This document shows positions 31,793-44,783 of a stretch of DNA of 64,000 nt, piece by piece. Below the pieces are notes generated by a model, which made no database searches, was not told the DNA's origin, and saw nothing but the letters and a program-made list of their open reading frames with translations. The translations under genes were made by a program, and so were the position numbers. The DNA is from Ampullaceana balthica. Taxonomy: Eukaryota; Mollusca; Gastropoda; Lymnaeidae. The DNA lies in assembly GCA_944989445.1 (NCBI GenBank), contig CALYLW010000999.1, positions 1-64,000 on the forward strand. The letters run 5' to 3'. Each line of letters begins with the position of its first letter. The first letter of the stretch is position 1.

Positions 31793-32564
31793 TTGTGTTG
31801 ATATATGTTTCCTCCTTCAAACCGGCCGCGCAGAGAACTGACCCCCCCCCCAATGAAGTGCAGCTGTTTAGAATTACCACGGAACAATTTTTTTTAAAAT
31901 ATTGCACAAAAAGTGGATGCTATGCAACTTTGCACACACGATTTTTTTTACTTTGCACACGGATCATGGAACCCCATAGGGAACATAGCGACCACTCTAT
32001 TATTCTATTTCATATTTTAGGACACACCAAAGTGAGTTAGATTTGACTGCTATATTATTTAAATACATACAAGAAGGCCTACTTAAATCAGAACTTAGTT
32101 TAATCGGAATTTTTTACACATGCGAATATATTTGCAAAGTGAGAAAATGAAGTTGTCGGGAAATCAATAAGTCAGCACATGTGTAACTCAATGTACCTAA
32201 AAATTTGAATCAAAGCATGTGGGCCCCCATTTTTGTTCTTTAGCACACCTCTCCTTCGTTATTGGAAACATGATTACGATTGTCGTTACTCGAATTTGAG
32301 CCCGTCTCCGTGAGGTCAGTGACAACACATTTCTGAATACCACACGAAAACTGTCTCACACAAATAAAAATTTGCTTTAAAAGCTTTTAAGTGAAACTTC
32401 TCAAATCGAAAAAACAGGTTACATTTCTACTTTGTCACTCTCGACACATATTACCATTTCAACCAAACACTTTAAACAACATATTTATTTCACCTCGATC
32501 TTGTCGCTCTAATCCCTGTCGTTACACTTGGACTTAGTCATTCTAAACTTTTGAAATTACTCTT
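31793..32564. other. Unique spacer
   Basis: No gene or RNA recognised. It contains CCCCCCCCC at 31843-31851 and poly-T runs. Confidence 0.5.
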
Positions 32565-33240
32565 CTACCCAATGTCTGTACACTCCGATATTACACTTCT
32601 ACCCAATGTCTGTACACCATGACATTAGACCTCTACCCAATGTCTGTAAACCCTGACATTACACCTCTACCAAATGTCTGGACATCCTGACATTACACTT
32701 CTACCTGAACTCTGTACACCCCGACATTACACTTCTACCTGCCTGAACTCTGTACACCCTGACATTACACCTCTACCCAATGTCTGTACACCCTGACATT
32801 ACACTTCTACCCAATGTCTGTAAACCCTGACATTACACCTCTACCCAATGTCTGTACACCCCGACATTACACCTCTACCCATTGTCTGTACACCCCGACA
32901 CTACACCTCTACCCAATGTCTGTAAACCCTGACATTACACTTCTACCCAATGTCTGTAAACCCTGACATTACACTTCTACCCAATGTCTGTAAACCCTGA
33001 CATTACACTTCTACCCAATGTCTGTACACCCCGACATTACACCTCTACCCAATGTCTGTACACCCTGACATTACACCTCTACCCAATGTCTGTAAACCCT
33101 GACATTACACTTCTACCCAATGTCTGTAAACCCTGACATTACACTTCTACCTGAACTCTGTACACCCTGACATTACACTTCTACCTGAACTCTGTACACC
33201 CTGACATTACACTTCTACTCAGTCACTTTAAATCCTGACA
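32565..33240. repeat. 34-bp minisatellite, about 19 copies
   Basis: The unit includes CATTACACYTCTACCCAATG and TCTGTAMACCCTGA. Two spots carry an alternative CCTGAACTCTG block (about 32703-32755 and 33150-33195). Confidence 0.95.
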
Positions 33241-33689
33241 GTACACTGCTACCATTCGGAATCTCATTTATTTCTTCATCACATCTTCCCCAAAATTTAA
33301 CGAACAAAGTACCCGTCTATCAGATCAAAAACTTGGTGAGTTCCTAATAAATGTAATATATCTTGACAACGTTGTCTCCCCTCCCTCACATATAGTCTCC
33401 CCTCCCTCACATATAGTCTCCCCTATACCTAACCCAAGTTAAATTTAGTAAATCTTATTTATTGAATATTGAGAACTCTACCTCCCACCCCCACCCCCTT
33501 ACCATTTTTTGTCAATCATCAACCCGGCTCTATTCTACTCTATTGGTTGTCAGTCTATTTTATTGGTTGTCTGTCATCCCCCGCCGTCTGACAGACAAAT
33601 TAGTTTTCCCGGCTCAGTGGCAGTCCTGACGTGTCACTCACAGACAACCCTCAACCATTTATTAGGATCATCCTGTCGCCCAAATTCAT
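33241..33689. other. Spacer with a 21-bp triplicate
   Basis: TCTCCCCTCCCTCACATATAG is repeated at 33377-33425; otherwise unique. Confidence 0.6.
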
Positions 33690-33943
33690 TTATTATCATT
33701 ATTATCATTATTATCATTATTATCATTATTATCATTATTATCATTATTATCATTATTATCATTATTACCATTATTACCATTATTATCATTATCATTATTA
33801 TCATTATTATCATTATTATCATTATTATCATCATTATCATTATTATCATTATTATCATTATCATCATTATCATCATTATCATCATTATCATTATTATCAT
33901 TATTATCATTATTATTATTATCATTATTATCATTATTATCATT
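33690..33943. repeat. (ATTATC)-type microsatellite
   Basis: A mix of TTATCATTA and TCATCATTA steps. Its poly-Ile, poly-Asp/Asn and poly-Tyr/His frames are repeat artefacts. Confidence 0.95.
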
Positions 33944-34850
33944 TTTTACCGACGCCCTGGAAAACTCCCACTCCATGCACGCCCCATCCCTACCCGCTCC
34001 CTCCTTCCTGCCCCCCCCCCGGGGTCATATCATTAATCGATTTCAAATGTGCTTAATGCCACGATGGAGCACCAATGTATCTGTGACATCTTTAGTTCAT
34101 CCTGATATCATACTGCAAGAGTGTACGCGCGTGAGCAAGCGCTCCATTAGGAGAATCAGTTTTCTAATTAATCGATGTACCTTCTGGTTACATGGCTAAG
34201 CTCAATTTCAGTTTATGTAACTGTAAAATATACAATTTGTTTTCTCACCTCACACAGCTGTTCTGACCGGCCCCTGTTATGGCTACTTCACGGGTGTTTA
34301 TTTTACGATTTAATGCGAGCCCTTGCACTATTCAACATTGAAAGATTTGAGAATAACAAATCTTTTCACCAACAAAGATATCATTGAATGATTTGATTTA
34401 GTTTCAAAGTATTAGGTATAGGAATTCAAAAAAGCATCACAAACGCTTCTGTTCCATCTATCATTGACTGACGTGTTCTAAATATTAGTTAACCCATTGC
34501 AACTTACATGAAGTTTATTTACTACACAAAATATTTGACTCCGGACCTAGGGTATAATATACAAGGAACATATAATGTTCTTTTTTTTTAATAGTTCGCC
34601 TGTCTTGAACAACAATAGCGTATAGTCTCTTAATCAACATTATTTTGTTGTTTTAAAATTATAGAACTAATCTTGTCTAATGATTAAAAGTCAACACTTG
34701 TTTCAATGTCATGAATACTTTTTTTTCTTTGCTGTTTAAGAATTCAATTGACTATACCAGTATAAAGGGGAAAATAGAACTATAATGAACCAAATCGATT
34801 ACTAATATTTGATTACGCGGCTGCTTAAAGAATATAGTACATAGTTCTAA
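33944..34850. other. Unique island, possibly regulatory
   Basis: 34050-34400 is complex, non-repetitive sequence with TTTTCTAATTAATCGAT, CACAGCTG and GGGTGTTTATTTTACG; the rest is AT-rich. No convincing exon. Confidence 0.3.
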
Positions 34851-35959
34851 AAAATACTAGTCCCAGACCCAGCTATGCGATGTAAGACCAACAACGTCTT
34901 CTCTATTTGAAATATTTTTTGAATTTGGTAGCAATATTTAGTTGTTTTTTCCCCCTCATTCCCATTCCCAGACCCCATCAAGAAACACGTCCCTGTAGCG
35001 CAAACCCCTGTTGTGCAGGGATACGCCTCAAGGGCCTCTGACGCCTTTCGGTTTGAGAAGCCCCCCGGGTGCGACTGTATCACTGTCACGGCGGGACCAA
35101 TCAGTCATTTTGAAAGTACCCCCAGCATCATTTCCCGAGGAAACAGATCAGATATGTTGTCTCAGACCACACAGGCGGGCTGCTGCCGGGACGGAGATGT
35201 CCACTCAGTGGTTCTGGGGTCTGGGTGTGTGTTTAGCCGGGCGGGGGGGGAGGGGGGAGTGGGGAGGAATGGAGTGGACACAGAAGCGGATTAACCCCAA
35301 AAGTACAGGGTCCCTCCGCTCAATCCTCCACCCAAAGTACAGGGCCTCTGTTTCTAGTCTAATGTGAGAATGAAAATTGTCGTCCGGTGACCACACGACA
35401 TTGACACAATGTGGGGAGGTGGGGGCAGGGGTACCGATCGAGAGAAGATCTTTGACGTGGATATGAATAATGTCTGGATACATTCTTGGCACACTTGTGG
35501 GTGTGTGGTGGGGGGATGGGATGGTGAAGTTCACCGACTCATTGAAAGTCCTTGGTTTAAGTAGGCCCATTGTCTGGACACACTGTTGATACACGTGTGT
35601 GTAGTGTACAAGTACAAAGCTCCTCCCACACACAGCTACCTCACACACGTTCGCCGCACACCTGAAAGGCAATTAATCACATCCAATATTTTTTAACACA
35701 TTTTGCATTTACAATTTACACACACAGGCACTCGCACGCCACACCTGACCCAAATATATCCCAGTTTTACACACAACACATCACCCACCATCTTTGTCTA
35801 TGTTTAATCATATATAAATTAGAATATCCTTTGTAGTAATTAGATTATAATTGACAAGTACAGACTGAATTAAATGGCTTACAAGAAATAATATAATTTT
35901 TGAAGAATGAAACTTCTGATAGGATTTTTTTTTAATTCTTCTTTTCGAACGAACCTCCA
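34851..35959. other. Unique region with G-rich stretch
   Basis: 35000-35680 is GC-richer than its surroundings and includes a run of G clusters at about 35230-35275. Overlapping open frames on both strands show no recognisable protein. Confidence 0.4.
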
Positions 35960-36330
35960 TTAAATCCAAACCCGCGCTTCAGGGTTGCACAACCTGCAAT
36001 TATTATTTAGACGAGGTGACTGGGAACTTTGCGCGGCAAACTCGTGAGCGAACGGCAATGGGGGATATTTTCGGACCGCACTGTTGGACAAGTGCAGCGC
36101 GCCGTCATTAACCTCGTAGCTGCTAGCAGGTCCACGCACGTGCATGGAGCGAAGCAAAGCCCCGTGCTGATGTAGCGACGATCGGATCTGGGTAATGCTC
36201 ATTAAACCGTGGAGGAGGGTTGGTGGAGTTAGGGTGACACCTATGGAATGAACCAAATGCCCGCCCTCGTCTGCACTTTTGGTACCCACCTGACCGAGGA
36301 ATAGGAAATGACAGATCGTTTTATACTAAA
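35960..36330. other. GC-rich unique island, candidate regulatory DNA
   Basis: About 300 bases with many CpGs in AT-rich surroundings, with CACGTG (36137), GTCATTAACC, GCTGCTAGCAGG and CGACGATCGGATC. The antisense open frame of about 100 codons has no domain I know. Confidence 0.35.
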
Positions 36331-36504
36331 GATGTTTTAAGCGACCTGTTAAATTCTGCATCGAACATACGCACAAAACTAGCCCCTCCCCCTTTGACAT
36401 GAACAGTCTACAAAAGAGTTTTATGAAGTATCCATGGTTGCTGTCTCTAAGGTTTTTCTGGTGGCATGATGGGTAAATAGAGAGAAGAGCTCTGAGTGAA
36501 AGAG

Positions 36505-36635
36505 AAACAAGCGCCCTGTGTCGAATTGACACAACGCCCCGTGTTAAATTGAAATAACCGCCCCGCGTCAAATTGAAACTAACGCCCTGCGTCAAATATA
36601 GACAAACGCCCTCTGTTGAATTAAAGCAATTTCTC
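36505..36635. repeat. About 27-bp degenerate minisatellite, five copies
   Basis: Units of the form CGCCCYGYGTYRAATTGAAAC with variable spacing. Confidence 0.7.
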
Positions 36636-38261
36636 CGCGAAATAAAACTTTTCCCACTCTGCTGTGACTCCATCAGGAAGTCGCGTATCAAATTCACAGG
36701 CATCACATCATAAAATTTGAGAAATTTATGTTACAAGAAACATTGTTTACTTGCCGAATAATTTCTAGTTTCAAAGAAAACGGAGCGGTTGAACACCACG
36801 AGTTATCTGCCAGACATCATCTATTACATTCTATTAAAGTCTGCGTGTTTGGGTGTTTTTAAAAAGTGTGCGTGGGAGTTGGGGATGGGGGGCGGGTCTC
36901 AACTATTAGAACACAGCTATCAACGTCAGCGGGACGATAGCTGGTTCATTCAGCCTTGCACATCATTATCAGGGTTATGACTAAGGTTGATACATGTATG
37001 GGAAGCGCTGATGTTGGCCCCAAAACACCCCAAAGGAAGGAGTGCTGCTTTAAATGCTCGAGATTGACTGCGAGCACGTAAAGTCTTGTAAGCGGCGTAG
37101 GTAAAAAGTGGGTTGCATGTAAAGGGGCGAAGCTATCATCTGGGGAGTAATAACTTTGGTTTAGTGCAGACCAAAGGATTTAGAGCTACGTAATCCTAGC
37201 TTCGTCACTGTGACTGGTGAGGGTGTGGTTGGGCAGCCGTCAGTATAAATTATGTAATTATATTAATGGGTTATATTCAATTGATACTATTTAAAGGAGT
37301 TAAACGATTTTTTTACAATAGACAATGACTTTTAAGTAGTCTATTTCTTTTTTTTCTTCTACTCATTATTATAACATACATTTTCTTTTTCAAAGTGTGG
37401 AATACTTCTAATCAGAACGCCATTGCTTGACAATTGGATAGCAACATGAATTCGACCAAAACTCGTTTACAAACCGCCCGACTCATCATCAGGTCTAGTT
37501 GTGACGCAACACCGCAGTCAGCCGTCCTCCAGACTTTGTGCTCGCTCTCCATAATAAAACGGAGCCCTCGTCAGGCTCTCGCGGGGTGAATGACCTCCCC
37601 GGTCGCCCCGAGTCTCCTTTGTAATCAAGGCGAGAATTTACTTTACGCTTTCCCAATGTTTATACTTTTTTCACTTCCTACATCAACCCCACGTTCACCC
37701 CCTTCCGTTACACAATTGTGTACTTTTATCTCAATTAGAAGGCTGATCAATGGGGTGGGGGTTGGGGGGTTAAACGGAAGGTTGCAGTGGTGGTAGGGGA
37801 GAGGGGCTCTGTTATTTGATATGACGATTGAAAATAAAAACTTATGTCCGGCTCCAGGCTCATAAAGTGTGCTCTTAATGATATGGTGATCAGAGAAAGT
37901 TAAGGCAAGAAGGTTTTATGTATTGAAGTTCATTGCGCCTAAGAAATCCTTTGAATTTAAAATAATAAAAATTAAAGTCATAAATGTTGAGAAAACTTTA
38001 TTGGATAAAAAAAATAAAAGAAAATTTGTATCAGTTGACTCATGTTACATATATGTATATGGAGCTACATGCAGTAATAATGACGTACACTTGGCAGGTA
38101 AATTGTTAATGTAACTTTTTTTGAAGGCTCTAATAAAGTTAAAAAGCCATTAGTTTAAAGCTATGAACTAATTATTGTAAAAATCATTAGTTGTTGTAAC
38201 TGTGTCGTTATTTTTCATTGTTATAAAAAATTCTAAAAATGTAATCGCTTATTTCCCCTTT
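36636..38261. other. Unique region
   Basis: 37490-37640 is a GC-rich island with CCATAATAAAACGG and TTTGTAATCAAGG; the rest is AT-rich. No gene seen. Confidence 0.4.
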
Positions 38262-38756
38262 TTAAATCCCTTATATCAACTTCGAAATATTGTCTCTCTG
38301 TCGTCGTCTCATCATCTCTCTCTGTCGTGATCTCTCTCTGTCGTTCGCGGGCGGGCGGAGAAAAACAAAGCAAAAAATGACCCACTTCCCGTGATGCCAT
38401 CGAGCTGAAATTTTGCACAAAGACTCGTGTCACTTAACAATGCATCGTATCAAAATTTCAAATCGATCGAACGTACCGTAATTACATTAATGCATTTTTA
38501 GTTTATCTCAATAAAACATAAGTAATTCAAATTCATGGTTTGTTATTGTTTTTCTTTCACGTGCCAGTTGAGTTCACGCGTTGACGCCACCCATCAATGT
38601 CCACACCCCCTCCCGTCCCTTCCCCCGGTCTTAAAGCCAGGGGATATCACTCGGTGTCAGTCTGTAAATGTTTGTCGCGTTTAAACATAATCAATATGTA
38701 AAGTTCAGCCTCGTATGTAAGGGATTTATAGTCAAAAACTTTGTTTTTACGGGTTT
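38262..38756 (+). mobile_element. Subfamily B dispersed TIR repeat
   Basis: Starts AAATCCCTTATATCAACTTC, ends GTAAGGGATTTATAGTCAAA plus GTTTTTACGGG. It shares with subfamily A the GAGCTGAAATTTTGCA...AAAATTTCA(A/G)ATCGATCG segment but differs in the CTCTCTGTCGT-rich 5' part. Confidence 0.75.
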
Positions 38757-39454
38757 GTTTAATTTATTTTTTAAAAATTAACTTTCATTCTGACTTTAGC
38801 AGACGTGAACTACACAAATAGACGTCGATGTTCATTGATAGGCGAGTGAGGTGGGGCAGAGGACGATTTCTAGGCGTCATTGTTTGGTGGGCCACCTCTC
38901 GTTCTAATTAAATTGATGCAAGGGTTTGTTTTTTTTGTCATTGTTGCTGTTTAGTTTGTTTGTTGTTTTTTTCTGCGCATAGCTGAAGAAGTTTACAGCA
39001 TACAAGAGTTCACCAACTTTAGACTGAGTTTGAGAACCTTTGGTATCAACAATAATTTGAAGTGTCCGGCCATCCCCCGTGCCATAAACCGTGCCGAGGC
39101 CGGCTATAACCACCGATGGGTACATTACGGGGTCCACTTGACCGTGCACTTTTGTTAGAGATGAAAATCGTCTCTCCGTGCACGCGGGCATAAAAAAAAT
39201 GGAAGTATTAAAGGACGAAATAAGGAATTTTCTGGTTGAGGATGGGTAGGGGTGAAGGCCAATTCGGGGTGGGGGTGGCGGATGATTGAGACCCACTTAA
39301 AGATACCAGGATAATATGTCAGGGGGTGGGGGTGGTTGGACTGGTATAGGAGATCTGAGATGAGACAATCCTTTGTTAAATATTTGGATGGAGGTTAAAG
39401 GTAGTAAAATAAAGGGGGTTTGGGGGTTGAGTTGAAATGAAATTAAGTTTGAGG
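38757..39454. other. Unique region
   Basis: A 130-codon antisense frame at 38904-39296 includes a GLGTVYGTGDGRTLQ stretch. I see no family, splice partners or codon signature to support a gene. Confidence 0.35.
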
Positions 39455-39640
39455 CTTAAGTTATGATGACCGAGAGATGGGGCTGGACTTAATGATGACC
39501 GAGAGATGGGGCTGTACTTCATGATGACTGAGAGATGGGGCTGTACTTCATGATGACCGAGAGATGGGGCTGTACTTCATGATGACCGAGAGATGGGGCT
39601 GTACTTCATGATGACCGAGAGATGGGGCTGTACTTCATGA
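39455..39640. repeat. 29-bp minisatellite, six copies
   Basis: Unit GATGACCGAGAGATGGGGCT followed by GTACTTCAT. Confidence 0.93.
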
Positions 39641-40092
39641 TTGTGGCTGATGGGAGGCCTAGTAATGATTGTTTGAAGGGAAACCTTAGGACAGGAGTGG
39701 TCACTTACAGATCAACTTGCTCTCCATGCGGTACAGACAACAGGAGTATGTGGCTATTCTTTATTCACTTAAGAGTGTTGATTTTTCTCTGGATGATTTA
39801 AAAAAAAATAATAATAATAATAAAAAGTTCACATGGCTGTGAAATATTCCATTAAAGGTGAGTTAACTCTACATGATCTAAAAACCATGGGAACACTTAC
39901 ATCTCTTAAATCAATGGAATGTACATCGAAGATATTGGAGAAAGCACTCTGTGAGCACTTGACGAGCACTTGATAAGCACTCTATGAGCCGTCTACGTGC
40001 ACTCAGTCAGTACAATTTAGCACTGTCTATGAGCACTATATAACAACTTTATATAGACAAAAAAATTTAATGAAAATTTATATTAAATAACC
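39641..40092. other. Unique spacer
   Basis: Repeated GAGCACTTGA/AGCACTCT words at 39945-40040; nothing else recognised. Confidence 0.5.
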
Positions 40093-40495
40093 GAGTAAAA
40101 CCAAAGTTTTTTTTACTATAAATCCCTTATATATGAGACATAACTAAAAATATTGATTATGTTCAATATAATACGCACCGCGCGACAGGCCCCTGTAACA
40201 TCGAGGGCTAGAATAAACTCCAGTGACCCGTGGAGGTCAACTATAGCAGACGGCTGGCTACACATGCTACATTGAGATACATAGAGATAAACTCAAAATT
40301 CATTAATTTAATTACGGTTCATTCGATCTATCTGAAATTTTGAAACAATCCATTGTTAGGTGACACAAGTCAATGTGCAAAATTTCAGCTCGATAGATAG
40401 GATCATATGAAGTGGGTCATTTTTTATTTTTGTTTTTCCGTGGTCTGGCTGGCGGGACCATGAAAATACGGTGAAGTTAATACAAGGGATTTAAA
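40093..40495 (-). mobile_element. Subfamily B dispersed TIR repeat, inverted
   Basis: Runs from CCAAAGTTTTTTTTACTATA to TTAATACAAGGGATTTAAA. Same layout as 38262-38756, in reverse. Confidence 0.75.
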
Positions 40496-41591
40496 CAGAA
40501 AGTTAATGTATTTTTCTTTGAAATTCGCAATTAATTTGTTCAGTCTTTCTCGCCGTAACGAATGGTAAACAAATTATAAGCTATTGAGCTTAAAACTTTA
40601 ACACGAGAATATCTTTGCTCTGCCACACTAGTGAATATGTTTTCAGATGTGCAGAAATACTATTATAAATAGGAGTAGATAGAAACAAGGCGAACGTTAC
40701 TTTACAATTTTAAATCCAATGGATGCTTGCTTGTATCGCACGCACACGAAACAAATAAATCAATAAATATGTTTATTATAGAGTCCAAAAAGCAGAGCCC
40801 TCAAGGGGGCATCACCCACATCGAATACAAAATTATATGAAATGAATTTAATAACACCACCACCTAACCTGGCGGTTGCAGTGAATAGGAGAGGGAAGAT
40901 AACACAGCATGACAAGGGGAAACAACCTTCCACAAAAATGTATATGAGACACATTACAAAGAGTGGGAGGCAATTTTATTTTCCCGGAAACTGCAAAGCA
41001 TTGTCTCGTTTTTCTTTGGATGCATGGATTTTAGACATCAGATCATTTTTTTTTCTTTGTCTGGTCTTAAGGAAGGTCAATCATTTTTTTTAAAAATGTG
41101 CTTTCAGAACGCTTGTGTGTGATCACTGCTGGTATCACCAGAGAGTGCAGGCAAACTCGAAGAATGTTGGTGGGGAGTTGGGGGGGGGGTCGTCCGGAAA
41201 TAGAGATACCATGAATTTACAACGCCACTTGAGACCAGCTCTATAAGCGGCAGACACCATAATGCCGAAATGCGTCGAAGGGTTCTGAGTAGGTACGGGC
41301 CAACGAGAAAAAAGACGTGAGACTCGCTGCTGAGACAATGGCCATCTCGGCGTTTTGGCCGTATTTCTAGATCACATGGGTATGATGCGGTGTTGCCTTA
41401 TTTAGAACGAGGGACTTTAAAAATGGAGCATTATTTAATGTATGACCTGACCCTTGAAAGCCAGATTACCCATAACCGTTTTTGGTAAATTGTTCCAAAT
41501 TTGGTTGAAATTTACTCCACTGTTCTCCGACACCTTGAGTTAGGACCAGTTAGTTAGTGAACAATCAAAATATTTTTTTTTAAATCGTGGA
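40496..41591. other. Unique region with a possible retroelement 3' end
   Basis: On the minus strand, 40755-40990 ends GACTCTATAATAAACATATT then TTGATTTATTTG, which looks like a 3' end with an AATAAA signal and an ATTG-type tail of a non-LTR element. Confidence in this is low. Confidence 0.3.
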
Positions 41592-41795
41592 GGGGGGCTA
41601 GGTGGTCGAGCAGGTTCAAGTCTCTGTGAAAGCAGGGGCTTGATCCCAGGGCTAAGGATGTCCCTTAGTCCACTCAGCTCCGATCTGGCATTAGTGAGGG
41701 AGACAAAGGTGACTGGGCATTGTTACACAATCCCCACTCAGCCGTGACCTGTGACGTTGCGTAACTTGCCAACTATAATACGCATAACGCAAGAA
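41592..41795 (+). mobile_element. tRNA-derived SINE, truncated copy
   Basis: Has TGGTCGAGCAGG (A-box like) at 41603, then jumps to the GTGAAAGCAGGGGCTTGATC body, with GACTGGGCATTGTTACACAA matching the 24354-24600 copy. The B-box region is deleted. Confidence 0.55.
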
Positions 41796-42534
41796 TCTTC
41801 TGCATAGAAAAAGCGGGAAAAAACATTTTTAAAAGTACAACTTAAGTCATTAGTAATATTCTGGTGTTTGGCCAGAATAAATAAGTTTTTATACGGACGT
41901 ATTTTTATTTAAAATTTAACCCACCCTTGCTCCTCATCGGAATGCTGTGTTAAAAGAAAGGAACTTATCTTTGCTTCAAGACACCTTAGTACTAGCAACA
42001 ATATGTCGCGTCTGCTACGGTGCCCCTTACGTGATCCCAGAAAGCTCTTAAATAATGTCTATTCACATCCCGGTTACTGTATTTCGCACTAATAGAGATG
42101 GAGCACTTACTTAGAAAAATAAAATAATTAAAAAAATTATTAAACCCTTATTTGATCGTGTTCAATATTTTTTATTGAGATATTTTTATTTTAAAAGTCT
42201 TTGATTGGTGAACGGGGGTATTAAACTAGCGTATCAGTCAATTTTGAGGATTTCAGATATTTTTATCACATTCTCTCTTATTCAAATTTAAAACGTATTC
42301 CTACAAATTGTTTGCTACAACTTTTTAAAATAAATATAAATATTTGACCCCCATAAACCCGCATTTAAATCCATCTCATTTAACTAAACACTTCCATGTT
42401 TAAAGGACCTAAGAATTAAAAATCTCAGTACAGCTCCGCTGTAGCCATACAAAACAAGAATAGCAACTCAACCCCAAATTGCACTGAAAAAAGGTGTTTA
42501 TTAATTATTATTATTTAAATAGAATGTTTCTTGT
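41796..42534. other. Unique AT-rich spacer
   Basis: No gene or repeat recognised. Confidence 0.5.
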
Positions 42535-43090
42535 CAGAGTTTCTTGAGAGAGTGAGAGAGAGAGTGAGAGAGAGAGTGAGAGAGTGAGAGAGTGAGCGAG
42601 TGAGAGAGAGTGAGAGAGAGTGAGTGAGAGAGTGAGAGAGTGAGAGTGTGAGAGAGTGAGAGAGTGAGAGAGTGAGCGAGTGAGAGAGTGAGAGAGTGAG
42701 AGAGTGAGAGAGTGAGTGAGTGTGAGAGAGAGTGAGAGAGAGAGAGTGAGAGAGAGTGAGAGAGAGTGAGAGAGAGAAAGTGAGTGAGTGTGAGAGAGAG
42801 AGAGTGTGAGAGAGAGAGTGAGAGAGAGAAAGTGACTGAGTGTGAGAGAGAGTGAGAGAGTGAGAGAGTTTGAGAGAAAGAGAATGTGAGAGAAAGTGAG
42901 AGAGAGAAAGTGAGTGAGTGTGAGAGAGAGAGAGAGTGAGAGAGTGTGAGAGAGAGTGAGAGAATGAGAGAGTGTGAGAGAGTGAGAGAGTGTGAGAGAG
43001 TGAGAGAATTTGAGAGAGAGTGAGAGAGAGAGAGTAAGCGAGTGTGCGAGAGAGAGAGAGTGAGAGAGAGAGAGAGAAAGTGAGAGAGGG
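42535..43090. repeat. (GA)n-rich purine tract
   Basis: About 550 bases of GAGAGAGTGA steps, almost without C. The strongly strand-asymmetric tract could adopt triplex structure. Its poly Ser-Leu-His frames are artefacts. Confidence 0.95.
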
Positions 43091-43250
43091 ATGGATGAAA
43101 AAAAGAGATAATTTACCTGTCAAACTCTGGCTTTCGTTATCTTTTATTGTTTGTGATGATTCGGTATTTAAAGAGGTAAATGCAAATTTATGTAAAAGTC
43201 CTGGTCTTCATACGTCAAGGACAATCGTCAGCTACTTCCCCCATACGCTA

Positions 43251-43392
<142 letters not shown>

Positions 43393-43785
43393 TAGAGGTA
43401 AAATCAAAATATCAAAGAAGACAAAACATTAAAGTTGACAATTTCTACACAAAATTTGATCTCGGACAATTTCGATCACGCTTCAACATCACCCCTCCCC
43501 CACCACACGCACACACACGCACATACACATATAGACACAATCCCATGTCTTTAAGGGCAAACAATGAACTCTTCTTCCGAAAAGTCCACTTTCGTCCGGT
43601 CTGGAAAACCGTAGGAAAGAAAATAATAAGCACGAAACTCTATATTTGGAACGTTTGAGAATTGGTTCAAATTGTCAGGAATCAAGTTTGGCTTCCGATA
43701 AATCGGACTGAACTTTTGAACTGTCCTTAGACTTAGAGATTAAAAAAAAAGGTTTTGAAATAAATCCCTTGAATTTATTAATGCT
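43393..43785. other. Unique spacer
   Basis: No gene seen; ACACACGC repeats at about 43500-43535. Confidence 0.5.
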
Positions 43786-43936
43786 ATTATTATTATTATT
43801 GCTATTTTATTGTTGCTGTTGTCGTTATATGATAATTCGAATAACCTTATTAACATCATGATTATTAGCATTAGTATCATTATTATTATCATTATTATTA
43901 TTGTTATCTTGTTATTATACTATTTATTATTATATT

Positions 43937-43967
<31 letters not shown>

Positions 43968-43972
43968 TAAAC
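43786..43972. repeat. (ATT)n-rich low-complexity block
   Basis: ATT repeats broken by GTTGCTG, CATCATG and similar. Confidence 0.85.
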
Positions 43973-44247
43973 CATTCATTTGTTCATACTTTGTTTTGTA
44001 AGCTGAAAATAGCTTTTAGTTTACCTGCAATTCTCCAAGTGTTCAAAACATAAATAAGTTACTCTCGGTCGCTAACAATGGCGGCAGTTGTCTAGACTTA
44101 AAAAATAAAAATAAAAACACAAACAAATTGTTTCTTGTTGTTTTTCCTTTCTTTTTATCTCTACTGTACTATTTTTCTTGATATAGTATATCTTAGTAAT
44201 TTAAATATCATTGAAATACTTATGTAAGTACTGTATGTTTAATTGTA

Positions 44248-44269
44248 CTGATGAAGGCATTAGCCGAAA
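44248..44269 (+). ncRNA. Hammerhead-ribozyme-like core
   Basis: CTGATGA (44248-44254), a stem II of GGC-ATTA-GCC, then GAAA (44266-44269): the invariant core order of a hammerhead ribozyme. Such cores are known in Penelope-like and other retroelements, where CTGATGAAGG...GCCGAAAC is common. I could not pair stems I and III convincingly, and GAAA is followed by T rather than C, so it may be a decayed retroelement remnant. Confidence 0.35.
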
Positions 44270-44557
44270 TGTTTACTGTTGTATTAGTGTAATATTAAAG
44301 ATTTAATTTATTGTTTTCATTAAACAATGTGTTTTGTGTATTTTGTATTTTATTTAAAAGTTTTATCGCAGTCCTATTCTATATGATATATCGAGATTTA
44401 TAGCAAGAGGCAGCCTCAGTTTGATTAAACACTTGCAACGACACTGAAGTCTCGTACATACAACTTTAGAATGAAACTTACAAATTCTACTTGCAAAAAC
44501 TATCGGGGCACCAAAATCACGGGTGTTTCTGATACATATGTTTGCAATTAAGAACTC

Positions 44558-44783
44558 AGAGACATAACTAAAAGTAGTGATTATGGATAAATGCGACATT
44601 TACAGACAGAACCAGAATTATCTCCCCTGGTTTTTAAAACCGGGCGCAGGGACGGTTGGGGCTGTGAACATCGACGGTCGGCGTCAACGCGTGAACTGAA
44701 CTGTCCCGTGAAAGAATTATAAACAAATGTTCGGATAGTCCGATCGCTTAAACTTACAAAGCAAGTTAATATAAGGGATTTAA
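44558..44783 (-). mobile_element. Subfamily B dispersed TIR repeat, partial
   Basis: Matches the GAGACATAACTAAAA end region and ends TTAATATAAGGGATTTAAA; it lacks the outer 28-base extension. Confidence 0.65.

Noticed and set aside
31603..32040. Protein-coding gene from frames of about 100 codons on both strands
   Set aside because: The sequence resembles a hAT terminus and the frames have no recognisable domain.
33509..34056. Poly-isoleucine and poly-Tyr/His frames
   Set aside because: Pure translation of an ATTATC microsatellite.
38904..39296. 130-codon antisense ORF as a gene
   Set aside because: Proline-rich and low-complexity ends, no family, no splice context; the middle part also looks like a hAT-type CAAAGGTTCTCAAACT end.
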